Shown piece after piece: positions 29,401-37,231 of a stretch of 64,000 nt of DNA. Every line of letters begins with the position of its first letter. Positions within the stretch are counted from its first letter, which is position 1. The DNA is from Nakaseomyces glabratus. Taxonomy: Eukaryota; Ascomycota; Saccharomycetes; Saccharomycetales; Saccharomycetaceae. The DNA lies in contig NC_088952.1 in NCBI RefSeq assembly GCF_010111755.1, positions 186,001-250,000 on the forward strand, given 5' to 3'. The notes beneath the pieces were generated by a model. It ran no database searches. It had not been told where the DNA came from and saw only the letters and a program-made list of their open reading frames with translations. The position numbers and the translations under genes are program-made.

Positions 29401-29794
29401 ATTCCGCTTTTGATGACATCCCCAGTGAGCTTACTCGATCACTATGTGCAGTATCGGTATTGGAGATCATATCATCGCGATGGCTATGATCATGTTCACT
29501 TATACCATCTAGTTCACCATCATCACCAAAAGTACCTTCTAGTCTCCTAGGTGAGTATTCTACTCTCTCTTCAAAATCATCATCATTGTCACTGTAATCA
29601 CCCTCATCGCTATCTTCATAGGGCCCTCTTTTCCTTATCCGGCGTATTGGTAAACTGTTGCTGCTGCTGTTCTTGTCCTCATCAGAATCAGGAGGAACAA
29701 TATTCACAAAGGGCGGTACAAATCCATCATCAGCATCTTGTGCCTCATTCCCTGGCTCGTAGCGCTCCGTCAGCTGCCTCTTCACCATCGGCAT
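23420..29794 (-). CDS. CCH1: Voltage-gated high-affinity Ca2+ channel alpha subunit Cch1
   Basis: 2124 residues (yeast 2039), pore subunit of the plasma-membrane high-affinity Ca2+ influx system with Mid1, used during mating, ER stress and cold or alkaline stress. A long disordered, Ser- and acid-rich N-terminal region (about residues 1-330) precedes four homologous six-helix repeats, each with a voltage-sensor helix carrying spaced arginines (e.g. RIFKPLAAMRILRLVNT, VFKGLTALRALRCLTI). Pore segments read MSANTFSD, GSTENWTS, SLEGWTD and GEGWNY, so repeat I lacks the acidic residue that the other three keep. A single EF-hand-like loop, FDPDGTGKLDFEYL, lies in the C-terminal tail. Start ATG at 29794 (a second in-frame ATG at 29788). 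Synteny matches YGR217W. Confidence 0.97.
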   Translation of the reverse strand: MPMVKRQLTERYEPGNEAQDADDGFVPPFVNIVPPDSDEDKNSSSNSLPIRRIRKRGPYEDSDEGDYSDNDDDFEERVEYSPRRLEGTFGDDGELDGISEHDHSHRDDMISNTDTAHSDRVSSLGMSSKAESPSKKWEPRIANLFKSALGNNNAKQKPQLSLRTTSLSTNTQDKARKYSSSDEPGSPSAKSAVSFHSSGVRSNVLHRSNKSGESSPRRRSISTDGPPRSAKVLSIIDADDMDEFEDMKRGFQSAIEDKKFAWLPQLQQETESADELEAGDKSKLNIDIKSTLTPRGRSGSQFRNDSTEDLHFEPGLFSSPSKHSSRRPSIIASSIAHGLGINLEKDKNVDTVSIEVELPDFDEYENAKKRPPLILHGNSLGYFGPNNPLRYKVAHILLNKYYKIAHILLLTFLTALLAYRSYEPENFDFLYRFRNWSDYIIFILFILFTSNDIAKIFAFGFWDDSQMFAYHQLEYISLLERFGITKLYHLIKKKYGPKIVHFLLPFNVISDESEKETIQRNMKANISAKNDTNSKSLKFNCPRAFCRSSWNRIDLLSSVCFWLGMFLSINNYDKRVGIRIFKPLAAMRILRLVNTDTGITSILRGLKYGMPQLINVGSMLVYFWVFFGILGVQIFKGSFRRQCVWYNPENPNDRYQYQLQFCGGYLEPVTKKKMNYIFEDGREGPVSKGFMCPQYSKCVSSSNPFNGRVSFDNIINSMELVFIVMSANTFSDIMYYTMNSDEFSACLFFIISIFVLTIWMMNLLIAALVSSFQLAHEEFKKKKLEESSNESWPIRFALGYWRYFKVKASQTEFPSWAERGLKYYEKIEPVFIILIMFDLIMRCLIKDTSSQHFVTTLLRIDRGVTIVLFIESIFRLVLHIPNMWKFLTRFNYVYDLFVAILTLVITILANAGLLGHGYYWLSFFQITRFYRLVIYIGFTRKLWKEVLGNGIMIWNLTAFYFFFTFLASIILSLYFEGVIPQDQIEDQLLGMYSLPNSFLSLYSIGSTENWTSILYIIQQYSPNISSAFFSTVFLIIWFILSNSVILNIFIALISESLEVKEDDKRPMQIKHYLKHIYPQKIQRFRHASLLARIKKKIFRTDSQEDSRDFKQFLMRGTAIMNIAQNLGDLSKEFNTEQDRDIVTLLVRLTEYIPILRKFGIYSNNPFYKRNEIMFSETSDLNGRNYMLQLNEFEDEKLDYLQKHSMFNYSYYLFSPRHRFRKFCQKLVPPSYGKRTDNYKFYEDDTDTYSRKTYFNHIWRDLFVVFYAAATVLLIVFSCYVTPIYRMKRNMSSKNWVTYVDAAFLAIFCVEFIIKTVADGFIYTPNAYARNPWNLIDFFVLISMWINLIAFLRNDGNLSRVFKGLTALRALRCLTISNTARETFKVVLFNGIGKILEAGLLSLTLLFPFTVWGLNLFRGRLGVCNDGDLGRDECFNEFSNEVFQWNVMMPRVYDNPELYLDSFTSAFNSLFQIISLEGWTDLLGNLMNSTGVGKPASLLASTGNAVFIIAFNFLSIVFILNLFVSFIVNNQAKSTGSAYFTSEEKAWLESQKLLSQAKPIAIPTFHDISRVRIFLYNIAVEKNNIYYAIFLQTVTYIHIIMLLSLTYKDHGSGLLYSQVYFMFSTTVFLLQELFHVYGAGLRIYKMNKWNLIRIQILIVSFLLTLISFNVDRAYIWYHNVNGFFHLVIFLFIIPQNDTLSELIETAMASLPPILSLTYTWFILFLVYAIALNQIFGLTRLGPNTTDNINFRTVLKALIVLFRCSFGEGWNYIMDDLKVKEPYCSQRVKGNYSDCGSQTYAYILLISWNILSMYIFLNMFISLIIGNFSYVYRKGGTKSEVNRGEIRKYVETWARFDPDGTGKLDFEYLPKIMHSFNGPLSFKIWEGKLTVKNLVKNYMEVNPNDPYDVKVDLEGLNKELDSINMESIMNRRLQYRRFVQEVYYTQAYMGYMKFSTLLDLVPLYTTYDPRECLGIDQYVRHLYIMGKVDRYLDNERNVDVLDMVVTRWKHHLKRKYGPNYKLDQDSIKKDLNIKVPEIKTWNESVESVTTPRVSYGVNDFIWSPRNNSNSSAYSKPLPQSHARPIPPHIQISNSRVMEYTNRDSLSSLENIHNQSDEELKDPFRDI

Positions 29795-30189
29795 TATCTA
29801 TTTGGGGAGCTCAGTCCTTGCAAAACAGGATTAATTTGTTCTCCTTAACACGTTTAAAACTGGTATGTCAATTCTCTGTTGATCAGTCACAAATATATAG
29901 ATCTTTTATACCCCTGTACCGTTACTATCCTAGCAACTTTAATATTGCTCGTTATCACCGTAGTGTAGATCAAATTGCTTATTCTGCCAAAAAAAAATTG
30001 TGAGAGAAGCGATGCACAATTGAATCACTACTCGGAATGGTGGCTGATAATTGAGCAAAGTATTGATGGGCATGGATGACACTCGTTGCAGCTTCTATTC
30101 GAAGCCATTTTCTTGATTACAGTAGCTCAGCTGTCTTATTGTAGGTGGCACTCACTTATTGTTAATTGGTGTTTCTTCTGTGGGAAGCG
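29795..30189. promoter_or_regulatory. Divergent CCH1 / GPI1 promoter
   Basis: 395 bases shared by divergent starts. A GCGATGAG octamer (30187-30194) overlaps the GPI1 ATG and is probably coincidental. An AAAAAAAATT tract lies at 29991-30000. No distinct factor site can be defended. Confidence 0.5.
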
Positions 30190-32013
30190 ATGAGCTATGT
30201 GTTTTGGCCAGAGAGTCTTAGAATAAGGGAGCAGCAGCTTGGAGATGGGCCGCTGGTTGCTGTAGCATTGCAGGTGAAGGATTCCTATGTCGTGCTGGAT
30301 ATATGTTATGAGCAGGTAATAAGAACAATCAAATTAGAGAAGCCCTACTGCGTCGTTGCCAAGTCGTCGGGAACAGAGCGGAAATGGGTTTATTCAATTG
30401 ATGGAACGATTCTGGTTTGGTTTAAAGAGCCCAAGGTGAAACTTATGCAATTCTACTCTTTGGAACCTTTGTCCTTGGAATTGCCGGAGAAAATTGCCAG
30501 CCCTGAACTAGACCCTTCCGCAGACAAGGCAAACGCTATCAAGCTATTCTCTCACCCAAGGTATCAGAATTATAACCGTGATATAAGGGACATTATACTG
30601 GTTATTAACGTATACTTTAGACAGTTAAAGAAATTGCATAAGGAGTACCCGAAATTATCCAGGGAAGTTGTAAGTTCTTCGGCACAGCTTTTCGAAGATG
30701 TTAAACACTTTATCTGTAAAACGTGGATTTGGGCCTTCTTTAGAAGTTCTTTCCATTACCTGTTATTAATGGTAAATTACATTTCTAGCTCTGTTCTCGT
30801 TCTACTAAATAGGAATTTTCCACAATTAATCAATATATCTGCCACAGCTCAGCAAATAGATCTACGGTGCCGTCAACACTGTTACTTCCCAGTACAATAC
30901 TTAAAGATCACTAAAAATATACAATTCAGAGAGCAAATTCCACGGTTTAGAAGTAATTCTATTAGAAGTATACTTCAGTTAAGAGACGACTTACCATTTG
31001 AGAATTATCCCGAATATATTAGGATGTACAATACTATATGGTTGATTTTTAACGATTTATCCTTTGGTTTAATAATTTCAGCTTATATTACTGAGAATAG
31101 TGAAGCTATTGTTACGTCATTTTCTTCCCTGACTAGATGGCTATTATATGATCAGCTCAGGGACTTGACTATATTTTTATCAAACAATCCATTTGGGATA
31201 AAACTTAATCAAGAAATGGGTGGGTTCTTAAGTGAATTGTTTTTATGGGTGATAGATGTATCGTATTTTACCTATATAAGATACTTCATCAAGGAAGAGA
31301 TTTTCAGACGATTGTTAAAGGTTCTGGTTCAAGTTTCTTACGTTATTGGGGCAACGTTCACTCTTGCCATTATCATTGATTTTATATCAATCATATCATT
31401 CCCTATATTAATTTTCTATCACATCAGCTGCAAGTTATACAGATTACAGGTTAACATAATGGTAAGTTTGTTTTATTTGTTTTGTGGTAAGAAGAGGAAT
31501 GTCCTAAGGAAGCGTGTTGATTACAAATATTTTGATCTTGATCAGTTGCTAATGGGAACACTTCTATTTATCATTTTGCTATTTTTGTTCCCAACGGTAT
31601 TGGTCTTTTATGCCGCATATACATCACTTCGTGTGGTTTTTTTAATTATTGAATTAGGTTTGCAATCCTTAATTGCGTTAATTAACCATTTCCCACTATT
31701 CGCCCTATTGTTACGTCTAAAAGATCCAATGAGAATTCCTGGAGGCGTATACTTCACAACCTCCTTTAATCAAGATAGGATAGTTATGAGGATGTATAAT
31801 AAGCCTACGCAAATTGGTCTTATGTTTCGACCATATCAAGCCTTAATGAGAAGTTTATACAAAAACTATTTATCACCAGCAGCAGTCAAGCATTTGATTA
31901 AAGGTGGTATAATAGTAATGCAGAGGAAAAACCTCTACTCAGTTTTGTACTCATCGTTGCCGGATAACCCAGTATCATCTGGAGAACTTTATGATGGATT
32001 ATTTAATAAGTAG
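30190..32013 (+). CDS. GPI1: GPI-GlcNAc transferase subunit Gpi1
   Basis: 607 residues (yeast 609). Membrane subunit (PIG-Q family) of the ER complex that transfers GlcNAc to phosphatidylinositol, the first step of GPI-anchor synthesis. The open frame begins at a TTG at 30166; the ATG at 30190 gives MSYVFWPESLRI, matching the yeast start. A soluble N-terminal third ends in KLMQFYSLEPLSL. Then come multiple membrane spans including QQIDLRCRQHCYFPVQYLKI, the GIKLNQEMGGFLSELFLWVI block and the PIG-Q signature FCGKKRNVLRKRVDYKYFDLDQLLMGTLLF...LINHFPLFALLLRLKDPMRIPGG. Divergent from CCH1 and convergent with RSM27, as in YGR217W-YGR215W. Confidence 0.96.
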   Translation: MSYVFWPESLRIREQQLGDGPLVAVALQVKDSYVVLDICYEQVIRTIKLEKPYCVVAKSSGTERKWVYSIDGTILVWFKEPKVKLMQFYSLEPLSLELPEKIASPELDPSADKANAIKLFSHPRYQNYNRDIRDIILVINVYFRQLKKLHKEYPKLSREVVSSSAQLFEDVKHFICKTWIWAFFRSSFHYLLLMVNYISSSVLVLLNRNFPQLINISATAQQIDLRCRQHCYFPVQYLKITKNIQFREQIPRFRSNSIRSILQLRDDLPFENYPEYIRMYNTIWLIFNDLSFGLIISAYITENSEAIVTSFSSLTRWLLYDQLRDLTIFLSNNPFGIKLNQEMGGFLSELFLWVIDVSYFTYIRYFIKEEIFRRLLKVLVQVSYVIGATFTLAIIIDFISIISFPILIFYHISCKLYRLQVNIMVSLFYLFCGKKRNVLRKRVDYKYFDLDQLLMGTLLFIILLFLFPTVLVFYAAYTSLRVVFLIIELGLQSLIALINHFPLFALLLRLKDPMRIPGGVYFTTSFNQDRIVMRMYNKPTQIGLMFRPYQALMRSLYKNYLSPAAVKHLIKGGIIVMQRKNLYSVLYSSLPDNPVSSGELYDGLFNK

Positions 32014-32224
32014 TTCTTTATATAGTTTATTTTAATAATGTTATTACTCAAAGCATATTGTTATGAATATTTTTAATTAATTTAGGGTACAAACTTATCT
32101 ATGATGGATGTTGTGAAAAGGTTATATGTGAATGAAAATCCTTCATGTATTCTGGGAAGGATCAATTTAATATGTACAGGTTTTGGATTGTAGTCAATTG
32201 TTCTTTCTGATAGAGTCCAAAGTC

Positions 32225-32548
32225 TCATTTCTTCTTTTTACTTTTCTCGCCAGCTTCCGATTTCTTTGTCTTCTTTGGTGCACCTTTACCACGACGTTTC
32301 CTGGCGCTCACCATCATCAGCCTGTAGTCCTCTTCAGGGTCACTCATAGGAATGTCAGAGTAAAGTTTCCGTATGGTTCTGAATTTAACAAAGTCGGGAT
32401 TACCGTAATAGCTCGAAACTGCAGGGCCCTTCAGCCTCTGAGAGAGAATCTTCGCACCTGTACGTGCACCAGAAGGGTTAAAACCTTGATCAAATATCTT
32501 AGCAGATAGCTCGGCAACTGCTAAAAGTCTGCTCTTTGGGATACTCAT
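32225..32548 (-). CDS. RSM27: Mitochondrial small-subunit ribosomal protein mS33 (Rsm27)
   Basis: 107 residues (yeast Rsm27 110). Component of the mitochondrial 37S subunit (mS33 family, human MRPS33). Conserved blocks: [51 protein letters not shown] and [24 protein letters not shown]. The C terminus is an extended lysine-rich tail. There is no separate presequence; the basic N terminus probably serves. Start ATG at 32548; converges on GPI1 as in YGR215W-YGR216C. Last gene of block B. Confidence 0.95.
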   Translation of the reverse strand: MSIPKSRLLAVAELSAKIFDQGFNPSGARTGAKILSQRLKGPAVSSYYGNPDFVKFRTIRKLYSDIPMSDPEEDYRLMMVSARKRRGKGAPKKTKKSEAGEKSKKKK

Positions 32549-33062
32549 ATCAGTTATCTTTGTTAATGAGATAGTAAGTGACTGGGATAGTCGTTACTGT
32601 ATTATAAGTGATGCAATGTAGCTCCTACGCAAAGTTCATGCAATAGCCAATAGCAGTCCCTATAAAACGACTTATTATGAGCGATCTCTAATGGAGTATA
32701 TACTGTAATACAGAACCCCAAAGGATTATAACTACTTCACTCATTAAACGCTATATGAATCGGAAGGATTCCGTCACTTACTTCTGGATCTCGGGAAGTC
32801 GATAGACTATAACGTCAATAGTGATGTGTATACCGCTACAGCAAGAGGGTGTATTTGGTTGATTTATTGAGCTGCAACGCTCTTTCTATCGTTGTATTTT
32901 TACTTATCTCTACTTCCATTATATACCTTTTATAATTGTATGCATATATTCAAGTACAATGTGGTAAATAATACTTGTTGAACCTCTTCTTTTGATTGCT
33001 GCCTACTTCTAAGGTTCAACTAAGATCTTTGTGCAAAGGGAGTTTGTATTCATAAGGGCATT
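32549..33062. other. Intergenic at block B/C synteny junction
   Basis: 514 bases where S. cerevisiae order jumps from YGR215W to YML113W. It holds the RSM27 promoter and the DAT1 3' region. A small inverted repeat CGGAA-gga-TTCCG sits at about 32759-32771. No tRNA, LTR or gene relic is seen at the breakpoint. Confidence 0.55.
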
Positions 33063-33755
33063 TCAGTTCGGTACACTATTTTGGGTTGTATGAGGAACTG
33101 AATATATGTTTCTGCCACCTGAGATGGCTGGTATGTCATTGCCAGGGATATCTACGTGCATTTCGACTTTCAATTGGCCTTGAGCTGGGGCTTGTGAGCT
33201 TAACGGATTGTTCGTTGTAATATTCTGACCTGCAAAATGTCTGGAACTTGGAGCATGGCCTAGAGGTTGTGACATATCCGTTGTTATCTTTCGTGGGAGC
33301 ATAGGACTCTGAGACATGATATCCATGTATGGTGTTAATGTCGGCACATGTTGGACTATCTGTCTGTGGTTCCCTGGCTGTGTCTTGGTTAGCCCTCTTA
33401 AAGCATCCACTGCATCCATGACTCTCACGGAAGGTATTCGTTGCAGTTGCTGGAGATCATGTTGAGGGTGCCCATATGCGGGCTGTGTATTGAGTGGCTC
33501 GGGAACATTCTCTGTCACTAAAGACAAGAACTGTTGTGTGTTATTGCCTATTATGCCATTTGTATTGTTCACTAGGGTGTGATTTGGATTCACCTCCGTT
33601 GTATTGGTTGTATTGGTTGTATTGGTTATATTGTTTGCAATAGGATCTCTCCGCCTTCTGCCGCTTCCAGGTTTTCTGCCTTCTCTCAACGTCTTACCCT
33701 TACCTGGCTTTCTTCCACTCCCAGGTTTTCTGCCTTGCGCCAGCGTTTTTGCCAT
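33063..33755 (-). CDS. DAT1: Datin, oligo(dA).oligo(dT)-binding protein Dat1
   Basis: 230 residues (yeast Dat1 248). Binds the minor groove of A-tracts of about 10 bp or more. The whole DNA-binding activity of yeast datin lies in an N-terminal segment with three GRKPG pentads, and all three are here at residues 8-12, 14-18 and 26-30, within an almost unchanged first 36 residues (MAKTLAQGRKPGSG...). The remainder is low-complexity (NTTNTTNTTNTT, Asn/Gln/Pro-rich) and poorly conserved, as in yeast. Start ATG at 33755. Next to TAF8 in divergent orientation, matching YML113W-YML114C; CTK3 (YML112W) is not on its other side. The nearby TAF8-VAN1 gap has several long A/T tracts of the kind datin binds. 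Confidence 0.93.
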   Translation of the reverse strand: MAKTLAQGRKPGSGRKPGKGKTLREGRKPGSGRRRRDPIANNITNTTNTTNTTEVNPNHTLVNNTNGIIGNNTQQFLSLVTENVPEPLNTQPAYGHPQHDLQQLQRIPSVRVMDAVDALRGLTKTQPGNHRQIVQHVPTLTPYMDIMSQSPMLPRKITTDMSQPLGHAPSSRHFAGQNITTNNPLSSQAPAQGQLKVEMHVDIPGNDIPAISGGRNIYSVPHTTQNSVPN

Positions 33756-34350
33756 CTTGTGCTGATAATCTGCCTCTCTGGTAAGTTTGTGATAGTGGAT
33801 CTCGCCCGTCCTCCTTTACTCTCTGCCTTATCTCGCAAAATGTGGGATTAAGAATGTGCTCTCTTAGTCAATGTGGTACTGTCAACTCGATAACGTTCAA
33901 TACAGGTGGAAAAATTTGGAATTCAGATAATGTGTACTTTTATAATGCTAGTGGTAGCGGTTAGGGTGTGCTATGGTTCTTCTCTTATTCTAGGGTCAGC
34001 TTTTTAACATTTAATTGATATACTCATCGAGTTTTTTCATCGATTTTTCAATTTTGCCAAAAGTGAAAAATTTCTTGAAAAAGTGTAGAAAGCTAGGAGA
34101 TGTGCGCATAATAACCACAAGGGAAGCCTTTACAATAGCCCGGGAAAGTAGAGTAACACTGTAGATTAGCAATAATAAAGAGGCACTGGTAGCCGTACGG
34201 TCAATTTGTTTATTGTGCAGTTATTTCTGGGATTTCGGATAGCCAAAGACCGTTCTATTTTGGTGTAAGTGAGGCTAATTTATAAGAGTGGCTACCTGTT
34301 GTTGACATATACTGGTGAAACAAGTAAAATTGCTTATAATTAAGTGTAAT
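33756..34350. promoter_or_regulatory. Divergent DAT1 / TAF8 promoter
   Basis: 595 bases between divergent starts. It contains TTAGGGTG near 33961-33968 (Tbf1-like core) and a GTGAAAAATTTC stretch near 34063-34074 resembling an RRPE element, without a PAC partner. No gene is seen. Confidence 0.5.
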
Positions 34351-36282
34351 ATGCCAGCAATTGAAAGTTCTGTAGTGCGTGGTGGTGTTCAGGAGAACCG
34401 TGATGTTGATATCAAGGAGATTAATAGCAGTAACAGGATGGACTACCAGATGGGTGAGCTGTTGAAAAGGGCTGTTGGTGTTCAGTTGCAAACGATTGAC
34501 AAAGATGTTACTGTGACTCGAATGGCAATGGATCAGCTTGTGTTGTTTGCGGAAGACCAGTTGAATGCACTTGTAGATGGTTTACATAGAATATCACTTT
34601 TGCAAAGGCGGCAGAGTATAGCTGTGTCGGATTTGGAAATATGGATGCGAGGATACAATTTACTGCCGTCTGATTTATATATGACGGCTGAGGAAAGCAA
34701 GTTTATAAGAGAGAATTACAGAAATGATACCAGTGTGGTGTTTAAAGACATTAATATCGACAATCCAATGGAGTCAGCCTTGGGGAGGATAAACATTCAG
34801 AATAAAGAAAATATTGAGCCCACAGATAATGATGTTGATATTGATGAAGATGACGATTATGAGTTAATCGAATTACAGCAACATGCCATGGAGCAACTAT
34901 TTAAGACAGATACTGGGAGAGGTAGAAATCTGAGATACAAACCTGGTTGGCTTCCGGACTTTCCACCTGACCATACATACAAGTATACGCCAAGTTATGT
35001 CAATGTTGTTAAACCTGAAACAGAAATACGGCAAAAGCTGGTTGAGGAAGGAAGATTATCCGAGAAGGCATTGGTTAAGTTGATGTCGAATCTGGATTCG
35101 ATAAGTACAACGAAAGACAATCAAAAAGGCACGCATTTGAAGCAAGAGAATAATCTAATATTATCTGAGGAGTCTAATAATTTAGAGGTGCAGTCTATAT
35201 CAACTGATAAACCAGATGATGTGGGGAGCCTTGAAGATATCAATAAGCAAGATGACGATAAAACGCAAGGAAATAAAATAGAAGTAGACGCTGAGAACAA
35301 GGACCAAGTTGTAAAAATAGAAGAAAACAAAGAAAGCTCGACTGAAAAGGCTACGGAAACGGCTACGGAAACGGCTACGGAAAAGCAGCTGAGCGAAGAG
35401 GAATTGGCAGACCTGGAAATTAAGGCCTTACTGTACAGAATTGAGAATAATAAGGAATATTTGATTGAGCCAATGAGGGTATCATTGTTAAAAGGTGTGT
35501 TAAAAGACCTCGACAGCAATCCAACGTCTAAACTCAAAGATTTTGATGTTGAAGCATATGCTAGACAAAGAATTGAGATTGCCAGGAGGAAGGTAGTTGA
35601 TTTCGAATATGAACAACTGTACCTAAAATATAATCCGTTGCTGAGATTGGCAAAAATGAAGTACTATGATGCTGAGGAATCAGATTTTGAAACTGAATAT
35701 CAAAAGTGTATAAAAAGGACAATGGACAGATTTAAGAGGAACATACCGATAATCAAAGAAAAAAGGAAGATGGTGCGCAAGGAGAGCATTAAGCGTAAAG
35801 ATGAGCTTATCGCTAAACGTCTGGCTACGATTAAGGAGGCCAAGATGAAGAAGGAACAGGAAATTGTTAGGAAGTCAAGAGAAATGGAGGCTATTGAAAA
35901 TGCTAACAAGTTTGGTATATTACCAGGTGAAAAGCCCCTTGAAGTGTTACAGGATGCTTCGAATGCCAGTACTGGGGAAAGTTCTACAACAACTGCACAA
36001 ATTCCACAAGGAGCTCCACTTTTGGTCAATCCTGTGAATAGCACATTGGTTCCACTCGTCGATTCCGAGAAACCAAAGCCGTTGGAAGAAGTGCAAACCA
36101 TAGATGTTATTGCCAAGGATGTGGAAGATGACGATGAAGATTTAGGACTATTTGGTGGGTTCAACAGTAGTAGTGATGACGAAGAGATTGATCAGAATAA
36201 GGAAACACAGGAGAGTCCTACAAAAAAGACAACACACGTCAAGTTTGAGCTTGGCGAGAGCGATAGTGATAAGGATATATAG
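34351..36282 (+). CDS. TAF8: TFIID subunit Taf8
   Basis: 643 residues, longer than yeast Taf8 (510). TFIID component whose histone-fold domain pairs with Taf10 for nuclear import and assembly. The open frame begins at a GTG at 34315; the first ATG is 34351 (MPAIESSVV). The histone fold occupies about residues 35-110 (LLKRAVGVQLQTID...MDQLVLFAEDQLNALVDGLHRISLLQRRQSIAVSDLEIWMRGYNL). The Taf8 C-terminal-domain signature PGWLPDFPPDHTYKYTPSYV lies near 210-230. The remaining 400 residues are highly charged: acid stretches, a threefold Ala-Thr-Glu-Thr repeat (35349-35384), a long basic/coiled segment (RFKRNIPIIKEKRKMVRKES) and an acidic tail. The extra length is mostly in these low-complexity parts. 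Matches YML114C by position. Confidence 0.93.
   Translation: MPAIESSVVRGGVQENRDVDIKEINSSNRMDYQMGELLKRAVGVQLQTIDKDVTVTRMAMDQLVLFAEDQLNALVDGLHRISLLQRRQSIAVSDLEIWMRGYNLLPSDLYMTAEESKFIRENYRNDTSVVFKDINIDNPMESALGRINIQNKENIEPTDNDVDIDEDDDYELIELQQHAMEQLFKTDTGRGRNLRYKPGWLPDFPPDHTYKYTPSYVNVVKPETEIRQKLVEEGRLSEKALVKLMSNLDSISTTKDNQKGTHLKQENNLILSEESNNLEVQSISTDKPDDVGSLEDINKQDDDKTQGNKIEVDAENKDQVVKIEENKESSTEKATETATETATEKQLSEEELADLEIKALLYRIENNKEYLIEPMRVSLLKGVLKDLDSNPTSKLKDFDVEAYARQRIEIARRKVVDFEYEQLYLKYNPLLRLAKMKYYDAEESDFETEYQKCIKRTMDRFKRNIPIIKEKRKMVRKESIKRKDELIAKRLATIKEAKMKKEQEIVRKSREMEAIENANKFGILPGEKPLEVLQDASNASTGESSTTTAQIPQGAPLLVNPVNSTLVPLVDSEKPKPLEEVQTIDVIAKDVEDDDEDLGLFGGFNSSSDDEEIDQNKETQESPTKKTTHVKFELGESDSDKDI
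35349..35384 (+). repeat. 12-bp coding minisatellite in TAF8
   Basis: Three tandem GGCTACGGAAAC units (the last ending AAAA) encode Ala-Thr-Glu-Thr repeats inside TAF8. The unit length preserves frame, so copy number can vary without breaking the gene. Confidence 0.9.
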
Positions 36283-37231
36283 GATGTCCTCTAGTCATGT
36301 AGCAATTTCCATATTTCGACCCCTCCTTGCCCCCGCCATATTCAGTTCTGAACATATAAAAACACCAATCCACTGTAAAAGGGAAGGGAAATGATAAATG
36401 CATTGGGTAGGCTATCTACGATTTTCGTACACAGAAGTGTGTATGTGATCAATCTTATTTCCATACGTGCTGCTCCAGTCCATGCAGCCATTAGAGCCTG
36501 GAAAGCGATGAGTTGCTTTCCTGACAGGAAAATGAAAAATTTCAGTTAGAGAAGGAATGTGCTTCTGCGTAGAATTCTGTGGTAGACATGAAAAATTTTG
36601 TGAAAAAAAAAATTTTGAGCCAAATGGACGAACTTTTGACCAAAATAAATCACAAGTTATACAGTCTCTGTGTAACGTGTTCGTGTTTACTAAATTGGGA
36701 TGTGAAGGGTAGTAAGTAGTCTAGGTTCACTGCGTTGTGGAGCTGGGCCTTTGGTGTCTTTCCTGTAGCAGTTTTTTTTTCTTTTTTTTAATCATTCCAA
36801 TTCACCACTTAGAATAAAATAAATAGACATTGTTTGGAAAGGAGGTGGAAAAAAAAAAGTTGTGAGAATTCAAATACTCGTTACTGTAACTTTAAGCTGG
36901 TTTATGGACTAGACAGACGATTGATTTATATTCAAAAGGATTAGTTTCACATTGCATTGGATTTGCTGTTGTAGCCAACACGAGCCACTTAATAAGCAGT
37001 ACGTCAGTTTGGTATTTCAACTGGAATTGAAAATATCTCAAGCACTTCTGTAGCCAATAAACGACTTGTGATCTGGTCGAATCAGGGATCACAGTTGTAA
37101 ATATTAATTAGCATACACGATTACGTTGTGTTTGTTTTGTTTTGATTTGTTTTGTTTTGGTGTTACCTTCATTTCTAATACTCTGCCAATTGTAATAGCA
37201 ATAGATTCAGGTGTTTGGTGTTAAAGTTAGC
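36283..37231. other. Intergenic TAF8-VAN1 with A/T tracts and PAC/RRPE-like motifs
   Basis: 949 bases. GCGATGAG (PAC) at 36505-36512 is followed by TGAAAAATTT at 36533-36542 and TGAAAAATTTT at 36589-36599 (RRPE-type). Long A/T tracts occur at about 36603-36615, 36772-36791 and 36848-36858. A 52-codon ATG frame on the plus strand (36391-36549) has a TATA-like sequence before it but no recognised relative. VAN1 starts more than 600 bases downstream of the motif cluster. Confidence 0.5.

Noticed and set aside
36391..36549. 52-codon ATG frame after TAF8 with a TATA-like sequence upstream
   Set aside because: Too short to separate from chance, no recognised relative, and overlapping the PAC motif; worth re-checking only if relatives preserve it.
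36892..37092. 66-codon minus-strand frame in the TAF8-VAN1 gap
   Set aside because: Opens with GTG and no convincing splice signals link it to an upstream exon; treated as a chance frame.
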